NCBI RefSeq assembly: GCF_009725235.1
Contig: NZ_WJFC01000119.1
Coordinates: 1-38,636, forward strand
DNA from: Scytonema sp. UIC 10036
GTDB lineage: Bacteria; Cyanobacteriota; Cyanobacteriia; Cyanobacteriales; Nostocaceae
Reading direction: 5' to 3'
Length of the DNA stretch: 38,636 nt
Part shown: piece after piece, positions 1 through 6,865 of the stretch
Position numbering within the stretch: position 1 is the first letter of the stretch
Layout: every line of letters starts with the position of its first letter
Position numbers and translations under genes: made by a program
The notes under the pieces: generated by a model
The model's input: the letters and a program-made list of their open reading frames with translations, nothing else
Database searches by the model: none
Told to the model about the DNA's origin: nothing

Positions 1-1
1 T

Positions 2-997
2 CCCACCGCCTTCTGGGCGGTCGTCGCGGGCAACTCCGCGTTCGTCGCCGGAACCGGCGCGATGTGGATCGGTTGCCGCCTCTACAACGGTCGACGAAAC
101 GGTCTTGCCATCGGCATGATCGCCGTGCTCAGCGCGGTCACCGCCGTCGCCACGGTGGTGGAACAGCCGAGCCTCGATGACTGGGCGGGAGCGGCGTGGA
201 CGTTCGCCGCTCTCGTCGTCGTGGCCGGTGCGGCGGGGATCGAGTGCTTCCGCGGTTCGCTCGGCGGCATGCGGACGGCGTGGGTGCTCGGCGCCGTGTT
301 CGCCATCGAAGCCGTCTACTTCTCCTTCCGTCTCCTCGCGTTCCTCGTGATCGGCCCCGACGACCCGTTCTTCCAGACGTGGTTCGGCAGCGTCGTCGTG
401 GGGATGCTGACGGTCCTGCTGATGATCGTCGCCGTGGTCGTGACCTCCGTGCTCCGCGCAGGACGGGCGGAACTGCGTCACCAGCGCGCGCTGGCCGGAG
501 CAGAGGATGCCGTGACGGGAATCCTCACCGAGAAGCGTCTTCGCGCCGCCCTGGATTCGCTGACGGCCACGGCCGAAGCCCGGGGCGTGGCGCTCGCGGT
601 GATCGAGGTCAGACTCGACGACCTGGCACACATCGCCACCGCCTTCGGTGAAGACGCGCGCCGCGAGGCGATCGTGGTGTGGCGCGAGGCGGTCCGCAGT
701 CACGCGCCTCTGTTCTCGGTGATGGGGGAGGACGGCGAGGGCGGCATCGCCCTGGTCACGACCGCGTCCTCACCGAGCACCGCCCGCCGGGAGGCCATGA
801 CGCTGTACCGCGGCAGTTTCGACGCCCTCGGTCAGCTTTCCGGCGTCGGTCTCCCCGTCGTCGGCGTCGGCGTCGCGCTGACCGAGATCGTCGGATACGA
901 GCCTGAGACGCGTCTTCGGGTGGCGCGCACGAGCGCCGGGAGCGGATTCTCCAGCGCCGACTCGGCGGTGGTGGTCGCGCGCACCGCCGAGGCGTGA
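2..997 (+). CDS. membrane protein with degenerate GGDEF domain (5' truncated)
   Basis: The reading frame is open to the window edge, so the true start lies outside; the first in-frame ATG is at 62. About five hydrophobic segments fill the N-terminal half, ending near residue 130 counted from that ATG. The C-terminal half resembles a diguanylate cyclase: a DAVTGILTEKRL stretch stands where DxLTGLxNRR is expected, and LAVIEVRLDDLAHIATAFGE matches the helix after the first metal-binding strand. The GG(D/E)EF signature is replaced by MGEDGEGGIAL, so cyclase activity is unlikely and a sensory or c-di-GMP-related role is only a guess. It converges on the response regulator with three bases between stops. 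Codon use is strongly GC-ending, unlike everything after 3660. Confidence 0.7.
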   Translation, partial: PTAFWAVVAGNSAFVAGTGAMWIGCRLYNGRRNGLAIGMIAVLSAVTAVATVVEQPSLDDWAGAAWTFAALVVVAGAAGIECFRGSLGGMRTAWVLGAVFAIEAVYFSFRLLAFLVIGPDDPFFQTWFGSVVVGMLTVLLMIVAVVVTSVLRAGRAELRHQRALAGAEDAVTGILTEKRLRAALDSLTATAEARGVALAVIEVRLDDLAHIATAFGEDARREAIVVWREAVRSHAPLFSVMGEDGEGGIALVTTASSPSTARREAMTLYRGSFDALGQLSGVGLPVVGVGVALTEIVGYEPETRLRVARTSAGSGFSSADSAVVVARTAEA

Positions 998-1000
998 GGC

Positions 1001-1372
1001 CTACTCGGGTCGACGCGTCGTCGTCAGCGCCTCGATGCGGGCGCGCAGCTCCCGCGGCCGGAAGGGCTTGCGGAGGTACTCGTCGGCGCCGGCGTCCAGT
1101 CCCTCCTGCGCATCCGACTCCTGTACGAAGGCCGTGATCATGATGATGTGGGTGGCGCTGAAGCGGCGGATGCGCCGGGCGGTCTCGTACCCGTCGATTC
1201 CGGGCATGCTGATGTCGAGGGTGACCACCTCGGGTGACACGCGACGTACCAGCTCCACGCCGTCCAGTCCATTGTCGGCGGTGTGGACGGCGTAGCCCGC
1301 CGATTCCAGGACGAGCGAGATGAGCGACCGGATGTCGGCCTCATCTTCGATCACGACGGCTGACTGTGTCAC
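1001..1372 (-). CDS. stand-alone response regulator receiver protein
   Basis: This is a single receiver (REC) domain of 123 residues with no output domain. The acidic pocket is EDE at residues 9-11, the phospho-acceptor is Asp53 in VTLDISMPG, the switch Thr is Thr80 in MITAF and the conserved Lys is Lys102 in LRKPF, so all catalytic positions are present. The frame stays open 52 codons further upstream, but similarity begins at the GTG at 1372, which has a GCGAGG Shine-Dalgarno-like stretch just before it; I chose that start. Single-domain regulators of this type pass phosphate to partners or act through protein contacts. It lies divergent to coaE and convergent with the GGDEF-like gene. No cognate kinase is visible. 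Confidence 0.85.
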   Translation of the reverse strand: MTQSAVVIEDEADIRSLISLVLESAGYAVHTADNGLDGVELVRRVSPEVVTLDISMPGIDGYETARRIRRFSATHIIMITAFVQESDAQEGLDAGADEYLRKPFRPRELRARIEALTTTRRPE

Positions 1373-1482
1373 CGCGTTGCCTCGCTCGCTTCCGGCCGCG
1401 TTCGGGGGGTGCGTCCGATCGGCCCAGTCTAGAGGGCGCAGCTCCGGCGTCCACGACCCTCGGCGTGGCAATGCTCGGAACC

Positions 1483-2092
1483 ATGTCTCCTCGCGCCTCC
1501 GGCGGATCGCCTCGGGGAAGTCGACCATCGCCCGGCGCCCTCGCCCGACACGGCGCCGTCGTCGCTCGACCGCGACGACGATCGTGCGCCACGTCCAGCT
1601 GCCGGCTCCCGGTCCTCACGGCCTCGCCGCGGAGTTCGGCGACGCACATCCTCCGCGAGGACGGATCGCTGGACCGGCCGTCTCTGGCCGCCGCACCTTC
1701 GGCGATGCGGGCGGGTCGAGCGCATGAACGCATCGTGCATCACGCCGTCCGGGGAGTCGGCCCGGCGTTTCGCCGAGGCGTTCACTGCGGACCCCGACGC
1801 TGGTCGTCTACGACGTCCCCCTTCTGGCGGAGGCCCGCGCGCGCGACCCTGGGATCTGATCGGGTCGCCCACGCGCCCGCGGAGATCCGACGGCGACGGC
1901 TGGTCGAGCTGCGAGCTTCACGAGCAGGACGCGACCGCCGGATCGCCGCGCAGGCGAGCGACGACGAGCGCCTGCGCCGCTCGCGACGTGGTGATCGACA
2001 CAGCGGTGCCGATGGACACGCTCTCCCAGGTCGACCGGCTCTGCAGAGCTGCTCTCGACGCGATCGCAGACGAAAACGCCAGACGCCGCTGA
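1483..2092 (+). pseudogene. coaE: dephospho-CoA kinase, frameshifted
   Basis: Fragments in all three forward frames together spell dephospho-CoA kinase (last step of CoA synthesis, ATP-dependent phosphorylation of the 3'-OH). The P-loop IASGKSTIARR is in one frame near 1505. AEFGDA and the downstream LDRP region follow near 1635-1680. LVVYDVPLL and APAEIRRRRLVELR (near 1800-1905) are each reached only by changing frame. DVVIDTAVPMDTLSQVDRL and the C-terminal ENARRR then run to the TGA at 2092. At least five small indels are needed to restore one frame, so either the gene is dead or the sequence here is poor. coaE followed by uvrB is a normal actinobacterial order. The 5' boundary is approximate. 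Confidence 0.75.
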
Positions 2093-2758
2093 GTTCGCGT
2101 ACCCTGTGCTACCGATCAGGAGGAGCCGACATGGAGCGCTCTGGAGATTCCTCGCGGCGGAGGGCGCGTACCGCGCGGTCACCGCAGAAGAAGAGCAGGA
2201 TCTCGAGGTACGGGTGTACCTGCTGAACACGCTCCCGGCATCGGTCATCGAGAGCGCCACGCCACGGCGTTCGCGACTCCCGCTGGTAGCGCCGCGAGCA
2301 ATGCTCGCAGAACTCCGTCCTTCCTCCGTGACGACGAGCGGCAGGATGCCGATGCCGACCGGTCTGCTGGCCACACTCGTCCGCCGTGCCGAGCAGTACC
2401 CGAGCGAGCGGGTGGACGGTCGGATGACGCCCGAGCGGGACCACGGACAGACGGCCGACCCGCATCGATCCTGTATGAGTGCCGGGGTCATGACGGTCGT
2501 CGCGCAGCAATTCCTCCTGCACCAGGCGGTCACGGCCTACTTCACCGTCGGCGCCGGGTCTCTCATGCTCGCGGAGCAGACCGGATGGCTTCGTCGACAC
2601 CGTCGACCCACGGCGCATCCGTGACGCCGGCGGTACGCCGGACGGGGTTGGGGCGCGAGCATTCGGCGACGGCGGCGGCTTCGGTGAATGGACGCGGGCG
2701 ATTCGGCGGCGGTTTCGGCTGACGGAGCGGATGTCGCGAGGCGCCTACGCTGGAAACA
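2093..2758 (+). other. coaE-uvrB interval, no gene identified
   Basis: A strong AGGAGG sequence at 2118-2123 precedes an ATG at 2131, but that frame stops after 31 codons. The frame two bases later (open 2106-2624) has GC-rich third positions over its first 60 codons, with ALWRFLAAEGAYRAVTAEEE near the start, which suggests a real gene with a frameshift just after its start. I do not recognise the product. Long minus-strand frames overlap it and look like shadows. An inverted CGCCGGCGGTACGCCGG lies near 2621-2640. Confidence 0.35.
2746..2751 (+). promoter_or_regulatory. candidate -10 box of a leaderless uvrB transcript
   Basis: TACGCT fits the actinobacterial TAnnnT -10 pattern and lies only seven bases before the GTG start of uvrB. 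Transcription would therefore begin at or next to the start codon. No convincing -35 was seen. The call rests on spacing alone. Confidence 0.3.
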
Positions 2759-3660
2759 GTGCAGACCACACGATCCGTCAGGCCCTTCGAGGTCGTCAGC
2801 GAGTTACGAGCCGTCGGCGATTCAGCCGTCGCGATCGCCGACCTCGCCGCCGCATCAATGCCGCGAAACCGACGTCGTCCTGCTGGGCGACCGGAACGGG
2901 AAATCCGCCACCACCGCGTGGCTGATCGAGGGATGCAGCGGCCACCTGGTGCTGGCACACAACAAGACCTGGCGCCCAGCTGCAACGAGTTCCGCGAGCT
3001 CATGCGCACACCGCGGTCGAGTACTTCGTGTCGTACTACGACTACTACAGCCCGAGCCTACGTGCCCCAACCATACCTTCATCGAGAAGGACTCGTCGAT
3101 CAACGCCGAAGTCGAGCGGCTGCCACTCGACGACGAACTCGCTGCTGTCCGACGTGACGTCGTGGTGGTCTCGACCGTGTCGTGCATCTACGGCTCGGCG
3201 CGCCCGAGGAGTACCTGCGTGCGATGGTGGCGCTGCAGGTGGCGAGTCTACGACCGCGACGCTTCGCAAGCCTCATCATCGATGAGTACAACCGCAACGA
3301 CGTGGACTTCTCGCGAGGAACTTCCGCGTCGGGGCGACACGATCGAGATCATCCCGGTGTCGAGGAGTACCGATCCGGATCGAGATTTTCCGATGAGATC
3401 GAGGCGCTGTACATGTCCACCCCCTCACGGGTTGGATGTCGTGCAGCGCATGAGTCGGTCCCGATCTCCCGCCTCACTAGTCGCGGTACCGAACCGTGCA
3501 AGCGCGCGATCGGAACGATCGAGCACCGAGCTCGCCGAACGCCTGAAGGAGCTGGAGTCGCAGAACAAGCTGCTCGAAGCGCAACGCTGCGCATGCGACG
3601 CCGTTCGACCTCGAGATGCTTCAGCAGCTGGGTTTCTGTTCGGGATCGAGAACTACTACT
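2759..3660 (+). pseudogene. uvrB: excinuclease ABC subunit B, N-terminal half, frameshifted and cut at the chimera junction
   Basis: UvrB is the damage-verification helicase of nucleotide excision repair. The start is the GTG at 2759 (QTTRSVRPFEVVSE). Successive fragments in shifting frames match the family in order: the Walker A region (TGTGNPPPPRG in place of GATGTGKS), LVLAHNKT, EYFVSYYDYY, TFIEKDSSINAEVERL, RRDVVVVSTVSCIYG, EEYLRAMVALQV, YNRNDVDFSRG, GDTIEIIPV, AERLKELESQNKLLEAQR and LQQLGFCSGIENYY. About the first 330 of roughly 690 residues are represented. More than ten indels break the frame. The sequence stops matching right after GIENYY, where cyanobacterial DNA begins. Dense indels in a housekeeping gene point to sequencing error in a thinly covered stretch, not programmed shifting. 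Confidence 0.85.
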
Positions 3661-3668
3661 CGTTCAGT
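3655..3668. other. actinobacterium/cyanobacterium chimera junction
   Basis: To the left, the sense strand reads uvrB up to GIENY. To the right, the antisense strand reads aroF from ...GSRNMQ through FDLL. Base composition, codon use and HIP1 content change at the same point. No transposase, att site or repeat bounds it. Two unrelated housekeeping genes are cut on opposite strands within a few bases of each other. Confidence 0.85.
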
Positions 3669-4042
3669 AAATCGAAGTTTGCATATTGCGGCTACCTATT
3701 TGAAGCATATCAGCACGGGAGCAACAAGTCTATTGGAAATGGACATGACTTCTGTGACAACTGGAATATTGTAACGCGATCGCACTTCTGCCAAGATTGC
3801 AATCTCTTCTTCTCCATGCCTGGAAAGCGTAGGGAGAGTCGGGGTTTGTAAACACCACCACGTAAGCTTGAACTGGTGCGAGAGTTACACTTCTGAGCAA
3901 CAGTTCCATTGTTCTTGGCTTTCAACAGCACAAGGTCCCACCAATAATAACCAGTTCCTTTCCGCCAAAAGCAACTGTTTGGAAAGGCGGACGATTGTTT
4001 GGTGTGAGGGTAAGATTTTGACAAGGTTGGCGTGTTCTTCAT
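3662..4042 (-). pseudogene. aroF: 3-deoxy-7-phosphoheptulonate (DAHP) synthase, 5' part only, frameshifted
   Basis: DAHP synthase condenses phosphoenolpyruvate and erythrose 4-phosphate, the committed step to Phe, Tyr and Trp. Read from 4042 downwards, frames give KILPSHQTIVRLSKQLL, GPCAVESQEQ, LAPVQA, LRGGVYKP, NPDSPYAF, EVRSRYNIPVVTEVMSIS and ADMLQIGSRNMQ followed by FDLL. This is the standard order of the type I (beta-type, AroF/KDSA-like) family. GPCAVES and the RGGVYKP lysine/arginine cluster form the active site. About 125 of some 350 residues are present, and the rest is lost at the 3662 junction. At least four indels interrupt the frame, one right after the ATG at 4042. It is headed by the tandem attenuator leader described below. 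Confidence 0.8.
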
Positions 4043-4044
4043 AA

Positions 4045-4086
4045 GTTAGGGGGTAGGGGTTAGGGGTTAGGGTTAGGGGGTAGGGG
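4045..4086. repeat. heptamer tandem repeat (TAGGGGT type) in the aroF 5' UTR
   Basis: Imperfect tandem copies of TAGGGGT/TTAGGGG sit directly before the aroF start codon and after the second attenuator terminator. Such short tandemly repeated repetitive sequences are typical of heterocystous cyanobacteria. Related copies lie at 25630-25668 and 28031-28048. Confidence 0.75.
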
Positions 4087-4120
4087 CGCATGCCTTACGC
4101 CCGTACAGTGGTTGAATAAG

Positions 4121-4156
4121 AAACAAAAAAGCCCAGAACCTGAGGTTCCGGGCTTT
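4121..4156 (-). terminator. attenuator terminator 2 of the aroF leader
   Basis: On the minus strand AAAGCCCGGAACC, a TCA loop and GGTTCTGGGCTTT form a 13-bp stem (one G-U pair). A T-rich tail follows at once (4121-4127). It lies about 80 bases before the aroF start and 25 bases after leader ORF 2. Confidence 0.85.
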
Positions 4157-4202
4157 AACGAATGCATTTGCATGACGCTATTACCCGGAACTTGTTCTGG
4201 GC
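4131..4202 (-). promoter_or_regulatory. second attenuator: antiterminator overlapping leader ORF 2
   Basis: Minus-strand GCCCAGAAC (4202-4194) and GTTCCGGG (4191-4184) lie inside the last codons of leader ORF 2. GTTCCGGG pairs perfectly with the terminator 5' arm CCCGGAAC (4152-4145). GCCCAGAAC pairs perfectly with GTTCTGGGC of its 3' arm. The two leader segments can also pair with each other. This is the 1:2, 2:3, 3:4 layout of trp-type attenuation: a ribosome that finishes the leader masks segments 1 and 2 and lets the terminator form, while one stalled at the aromatic codons leaves segment 2 free. Confidence 0.7.
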
Positions 4203-4255
4203 CAAAAATAAAAGCTTGTGGTATAATTATGATTTTTTTTCACGTTATCCTTCAT
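4181..4255 (-). CDS. aromatic leader peptide 2 (24 codons)
   Basis: This short ORF begins at the ATG at 4255, or at the in-frame GTG at 4243, which has GAAGG just upstream. It ends at the TAA at 4183-4181, followed directly by TAG. Its core reads NYTTSFYFWP, so five of eight consecutive residues are aromatic and all three aromatic amino acids appear. The remaining codons (PRTSSG) carry the hairpin segments of the attenuator. It is too short to be a conventional gene. Its position upstream of a DAHP synthase gene, with a terminator after it, supports a ribosome-sensing leader peptide whose product has no role of its own. Chance composition is the main alternative, but a second independent copy of the arrangement lies just upstream. 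Confidence 0.75.
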   Translation of the reverse strand: MKDNVKKNHNYTTSFYFWPRTSSG

Positions 4256-4279
4256 CCTTTATCCATTCAACTTTTCCTG

Positions 4280-4313
4280 AAAAAGCAAAAACCGCAGAGT
4301 TCGCTCTGCGGTT
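4280..4313 (-). terminator. attenuator terminator 1 of the aroF leader
   Basis: Minus-strand AACCGCAGAG, a CGAA loop and CTCTGCGGTT form a perfect 10-bp stem, followed by TTTGCTTTTTC. A GNRA-type loop and U-tract are typical of intrinsic terminators. It ends about 25 bases before leader ORF 2. Confidence 0.85.
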
Positions 4314-4359
4314 CACCGGGTGATTTCCATGTGGAAACTGAATTCACTCCCGGTGAACC
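4310..4359 (-). promoter_or_regulatory. first attenuator: antiterminator hairpin overlapping leader ORF 1
   Basis: Minus-strand GGTTCACCGGG (4359-4349, within the last codons of leader ORF 1) pairs perfectly with CCCGGTGAACC (4320-4310). An inner TTTCC/GGAAA stem closes an ACAT loop. The downstream arm shares AACC with the 5' arm of terminator 1, so the two hairpins exclude each other. A ribosome at the leader stop codon would cover the first arm and favour termination. Confidence 0.7.
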
Positions 4360-4400
4360 ACCCTAAACCAAAAATAAAAGTAGGAATTCTTGCTTAACAT
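4344..4400 (-). CDS. aromatic leader peptide 1 (18 codons)
   Basis: From the ATG at 4400 the ORF reads MLSKNSYFYFWFRVVHRE and stops at TGA (4346-4344). Residues 7-12 are YFYFWF, an unbroken aromatic run covering Tyr, Phe and Trp. No clear Shine-Dalgarno sequence precedes it, which is common in cyanobacteria. The start lies about 28 bases after the predicted transcription start of the promoter at 4435-4462, and the end overlaps the first antiterminator arm. It repeats the plan of leader peptide 2 with a different surrounding sequence, so the aromatic run rather than the flanks looks conserved. This is read as a sensor of charged aromatic tRNAs controlling aroF. Confidence 0.75.
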   Translation of the reverse strand: MLSKNSYFYFWFRVVHRE

Positions 4401-4434
4401 TGGACTAATGCTTTGTGGGAAAAGATAGATTAAA

Positions 4435-4462
4435 CTTATATACATGACCTTAACAGAGGCAA
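4435..4462 (-). promoter_or_regulatory. candidate sigma-70 promoter for the aroF leader
   Basis: On the minus strand TTGCCT (4462-4457) and TATAAG (4440-4435) are 16 bases apart, matching four and five of six consensus positions. Initiation would fall near 4428, just upstream of leader ORF 1. This gives one transcript carrying both attenuators. Confidence 0.55.
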
Positions 4463-4693
4463 AGAGTTGCGTCAACCCCCCCACAACGTTCTGAAACTTG
4501 TAGGCAGGTTTCCTACACCCAAAGAATGGAGATCGCGAGTGTGTGCGCTTGGCGCAAACCCAAAGGGGCTTCTTATTTTTGACTTCACCTCATGAACTTC
4601 TTACCCCTTACAAAGGGATACCAAGCTGTTACGCAGAGGGTAGGATACTTGTCCGTGATACGTTTCTTAGAGTTGAATCTTTTTGAATTGCTT

Positions 4694-5182
4694 ATGCCCA
4701 GTTCCAAAATTCTTTCCACATCTTTTAATTATCAAGGAGTTTACCCATGCCCAGTGTGCCGTGTGGGTAAAATTAGTCATATGCCATTGATGGAGGCTAT
4801 GTCTTGTGACTTTTGTCAGCAAATTTTTGTTGCTAACGTAGAACAACAACAACTTAAAATGCCTTCGAGACAACCTCCCCTGATTTGGTATTGGAACGGC
4901 TTCAATTGGACAGAAGCACAAATAGAAGGAGTCGAGTTTGGTTGGGGTTATGTGCTAGCTGCAGTCAGTTTTATACTTCTTCCTACTGCTTTGATTGGTC
5001 TTGTAGCGTATAATTTTCCACCAAATACAGAAGTTCCCTTATCGTGGGTGCCATCTATTTGGACAGTACTAACCTTTTCTTTTCATTTAGCGATTATTGT
5101 TTGGCTGCTGATAGAGGTTTATCAAATTCCGATGCGAGCTTATGTACGAGCATTACAGCAGCGATTCCTAGGCAGAGGGTAA
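4694..5182 (+). CDS. cyanobacterial zinc-ribbon membrane protein of unknown function
   Basis: The frame is open from 4592, but the family-like sequence begins MPSSKILSTSF at the ATG at 4694, giving 162 residues. An N-terminal treble-clef or zinc-ribbon-like unit has CPVC and CDFC about 25 residues apart, so four cysteines can bind one zinc. A tryptophan-rich stretch (WYWNGFNWTEAQIEGVEFGWGY) follows in the middle. Two membrane helices come next (LAAVSFILLPTALIGLVAY and WTVLTFSFHLAIIVWLLI), then a short basic tail. I know this layout as a conserved hypothetical of filamentous cyanobacteria; no activity is assigned. It faces away from the aroF leader, with about 230 bases between their starts. 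Confidence 0.75.
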   Translation: MPSSKILSTSFNYQGVYPCPVCRVGKISHMPLMEAMSCDFCQQIFVANVEQQQLKMPSRQPPLIWYWNGFNWTEAQIEGVEFGWGYVLAAVSFILLPTALIGLVAYNFPPNTEVPLSWVPSIWTVLTFSFHLAIIVWLLIEVYQIPMRAYVRALQQRFLGRG

Positions 5183-5668
5183 CATAAAGATTGATTTTAT
5201 CCAGAAAATACATCTTTTGATAGTAGATGCTTAATTTTCAATTGTTTTCATCCAGAAATAACCAATACACTTTGTATTACTATTTTACAATTCATAACGA
5301 TCGCTAAATAGTTGATACAAGTATTTACATTCTTGTAAGGTTTATTAGCTAAGGAAAAATCTGCTGAATTCTTGATTATTATGTTTTCAGTGAGCAGTGA
5401 GCAGTAACCAGTAACCAGTGACCAGTAATCGGCGATCGGTGTATCGTGGAAGCCCCTAGATTTATTTATGGAAAACCAGAAATTGATTCATTATTCAAAT
5501 CCCCTACTATTAAGTATGAAGATTCATTGGTCACTGGTCACTCTGGTCAGCGATCGCTGTTCATCCGTCACTGGTTACTGTTTGCTGTTAAAGAAAGATT
5601 ATACAAATGATGCAGTCGAAATTTGTCTGTATCACTCATAATGAAATTAATTTCCCCTAAAAAGTCTT
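5183..5668. repeat. spacer with CCAGTAA/TCACTGG heptamer repeats
   Basis: No gene is seen. Tandem CCAGTAA-type units run at about 5390-5433. The reverse-complement type (GGTCACT, ACTGGTT) runs at about 5526-5586, so the two can pair into a long hairpin. The second block contains a GCGATCGC site. The 5' region of the downstream DnaJ gene is at the end. Confidence 0.7.
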
Positions 5669-6379
5669 ATGAGCGAGATGGAGCGGTACTATAGATTGTT
5701 GGAATTAGAGCCTGGAGCAACACTTGAGGAAGTGAATCAAGCGTACAAAGATTTGGCTTTTGTATGGCATCCCGACCGCCTGCCAAAAGAAAACGTCCGC
5801 TTGCAAGAGAAAGCGCAAAAAAAGCTGCAAGAAATCAATGAAGCGCGAGAAAAATTGCGCTCTTTTAAATCCAAGTATCAAATGTCACATAGCAGAGCAG
5901 CATATACTTCCTACACACAGACAAAACCGACTCAAAACTACACACAAACAAAACCAACTCAAAACTACACACACACACAACCGACTCAAAAAACTTATCA
6001 ATCTCCGAAGCCCAATAACGACTTAAGTGGGAAGGACTTCAGCAAGGCTAACATGAAAGGCAAAGATTTATCTGGTAGAAATCTGAGCTATGCCAACTTG
6101 AGCGGTGCCGATCTCAGTGATAGTTTTATGCATAAAGTGAATCTCAGAGGCGCAAATTTATCTGACACAAATTTGTTTAGGGCAAATTTACTGTTATCTG
6201 ACCTAAGAGAAGCAAATTTATGCGGTGCTAATTTAATAGGAGCCGATTTAAGTGGTGCTGACTTGCGGGGAGCAAATTTAACAGGAGCACGCATGAGTGC
6301 TGGCGATAGAATTCTTGTCAAACTGATAGGAGCTAACCTAACTGGGGCAATTATGCCTGATGGCAAAATCCATGAGTAA
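5669..6379 (+). CDS. J-domain protein with pentapeptide repeats
   Basis: Residues 5-65 form a J domain with the HPD motif at 34-36 (VWHPDRLP), the part that stimulates the ATPase of DnaK/Hsp70. A linker of near-identical nine-residue units (TQTKPTQNY) follows at about 87-113. About 20 pentapeptide repeats of the A(N/D)Lxx type run from 120 to the end, expected to fold as a right-handed quadrilateral beta helix. There is no zinc finger or DnaJ C-terminal domain, so this is a type III J protein that probably brings an Hsp70 to a specific partner. The architecture is common in cyanobacteria. The repeat linker is repetitive at the DNA level too and may vary in length between strains. Confidence 0.85.
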   Translation: MSEMERYYRLLELEPGATLEEVNQAYKDLAFVWHPDRLPKENVRLQEKAQKKLQEINEAREKLRSFKSKYQMSHSRAAYTSYTQTKPTQNYTQTKPTQNYTHTQPTQKTYQSPKPNNDLSGKDFSKANMKGKDLSGRNLSYANLSGADLSDSFMHKVNLRGANLSDTNLFRANLLLSDLREANLCGANLIGADLSGADLRGANLTGARMSAGDRILVKLIGANLTGAIMPDGKIHE

Positions 6380-6597
6380 CTCTACTAGTTTCATCGACCA
6401 TTCAAAGATGGAATTGCCTTCACCAACTCCTCTAAAACTCTCGCATATGTGCATCATCATTTGCCACTAGAATCTGCAAGCCAGCCAGGGGCTGATATGA
6501 TGTCCGGCAAATTAGTTATCATAAAACCTCGGCAGACTTCTTTGCCCCTTAGCGCCTTTGCGTGAGGCAAATCATAATTGTTTAACCGGACATGATA

Positions 6598-6832
6598 TTA
6601 TCTATCTGTCTCCTCGGTCTTCAAACCATTAGACAGTGGAAGGGTGACTGTAAAAGTCGCTCCCTGACAGACTCCTGGACTATCTGCCCGGATTCCCCCA
6701 TGAAGTTCTACTAAGTGACGGACGATTCTCCTGCGGAGACGCTTCGCGAACGCCAACCCCGATCCCAAACCACCAAATTCGCGAGTGATGGTACTATCTA
6801 CTTGACGGAAATAATCAAAAATATAGGGTAAA
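6598..6832 (-). pseudogene. histidine kinase C-terminal relic (HATPase domain)
   Basis: The minus strand reads [20 protein letters not shown], then [18 protein letters not shown] and [10 protein letters not shown], the F-box, G2-box and C-terminal strands of a sensor histidine kinase ATPase domain. It ends at TAA (6600-6598). Everything upstream (sensor, HisKA, N box) is missing, and the frame does not continue past about 6832. It has no start codon and cannot be functional. An eight-codon insertion interrupts the glycine-rich ATP lid (separate entry). Confidence 0.8.
6727..6750. repeat. 24-bp palindromic repeat inserted in frame in the kinase relic
   Basis: Compared with the usual [16 protein letters not shown] motif, eight extra codons (FAKRLRRR) lie between LA and IVRHL. 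On the plus strand they contain TCTCCTGCGGAGA and TTCGCGAA, both palindromic. This fits the very small dispersed repeats known from Nostoc genomes, and its 24-base length keeps the frame. Confidence 0.6.
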
Positions 6833-6865
6833 ATCGAAAGGGGGGAAAGAAGCCATAAATTTAAC

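Noticed and set aside
1341..2618. Long minus-strand ORFs over coaE and the interval after it
   Set aside because: GC-rich DNA gives long antisense frames; the forward frames carry the coaE motifs.
2759..3660. Programmed frameshifting in uvrB
   Set aside because: Too many shifts in both directions without slippery sites; conserved segments simply change frame as expected from indel errors.
4128..4359. Reading the hairpins as ordinary end-of-gene terminators for the plus strand
   Set aside because: The T-tracts follow the stems on the minus strand, and no plus-strand gene ends there. The overlapping leader ORFs fit attenuation better.
4112..4366. Plus-strand 84-codon ORF over the leader region
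   Set aside because: It runs antisense through both terminator stems and leader ORFs; its length comes from the hairpin composition, and it has no domain or ribosome site.
5390..5586. Possible CRISPR array
   Set aside because: The repeated units are 7 bases, tandem and without unique spacers; they are heptamer repeats.
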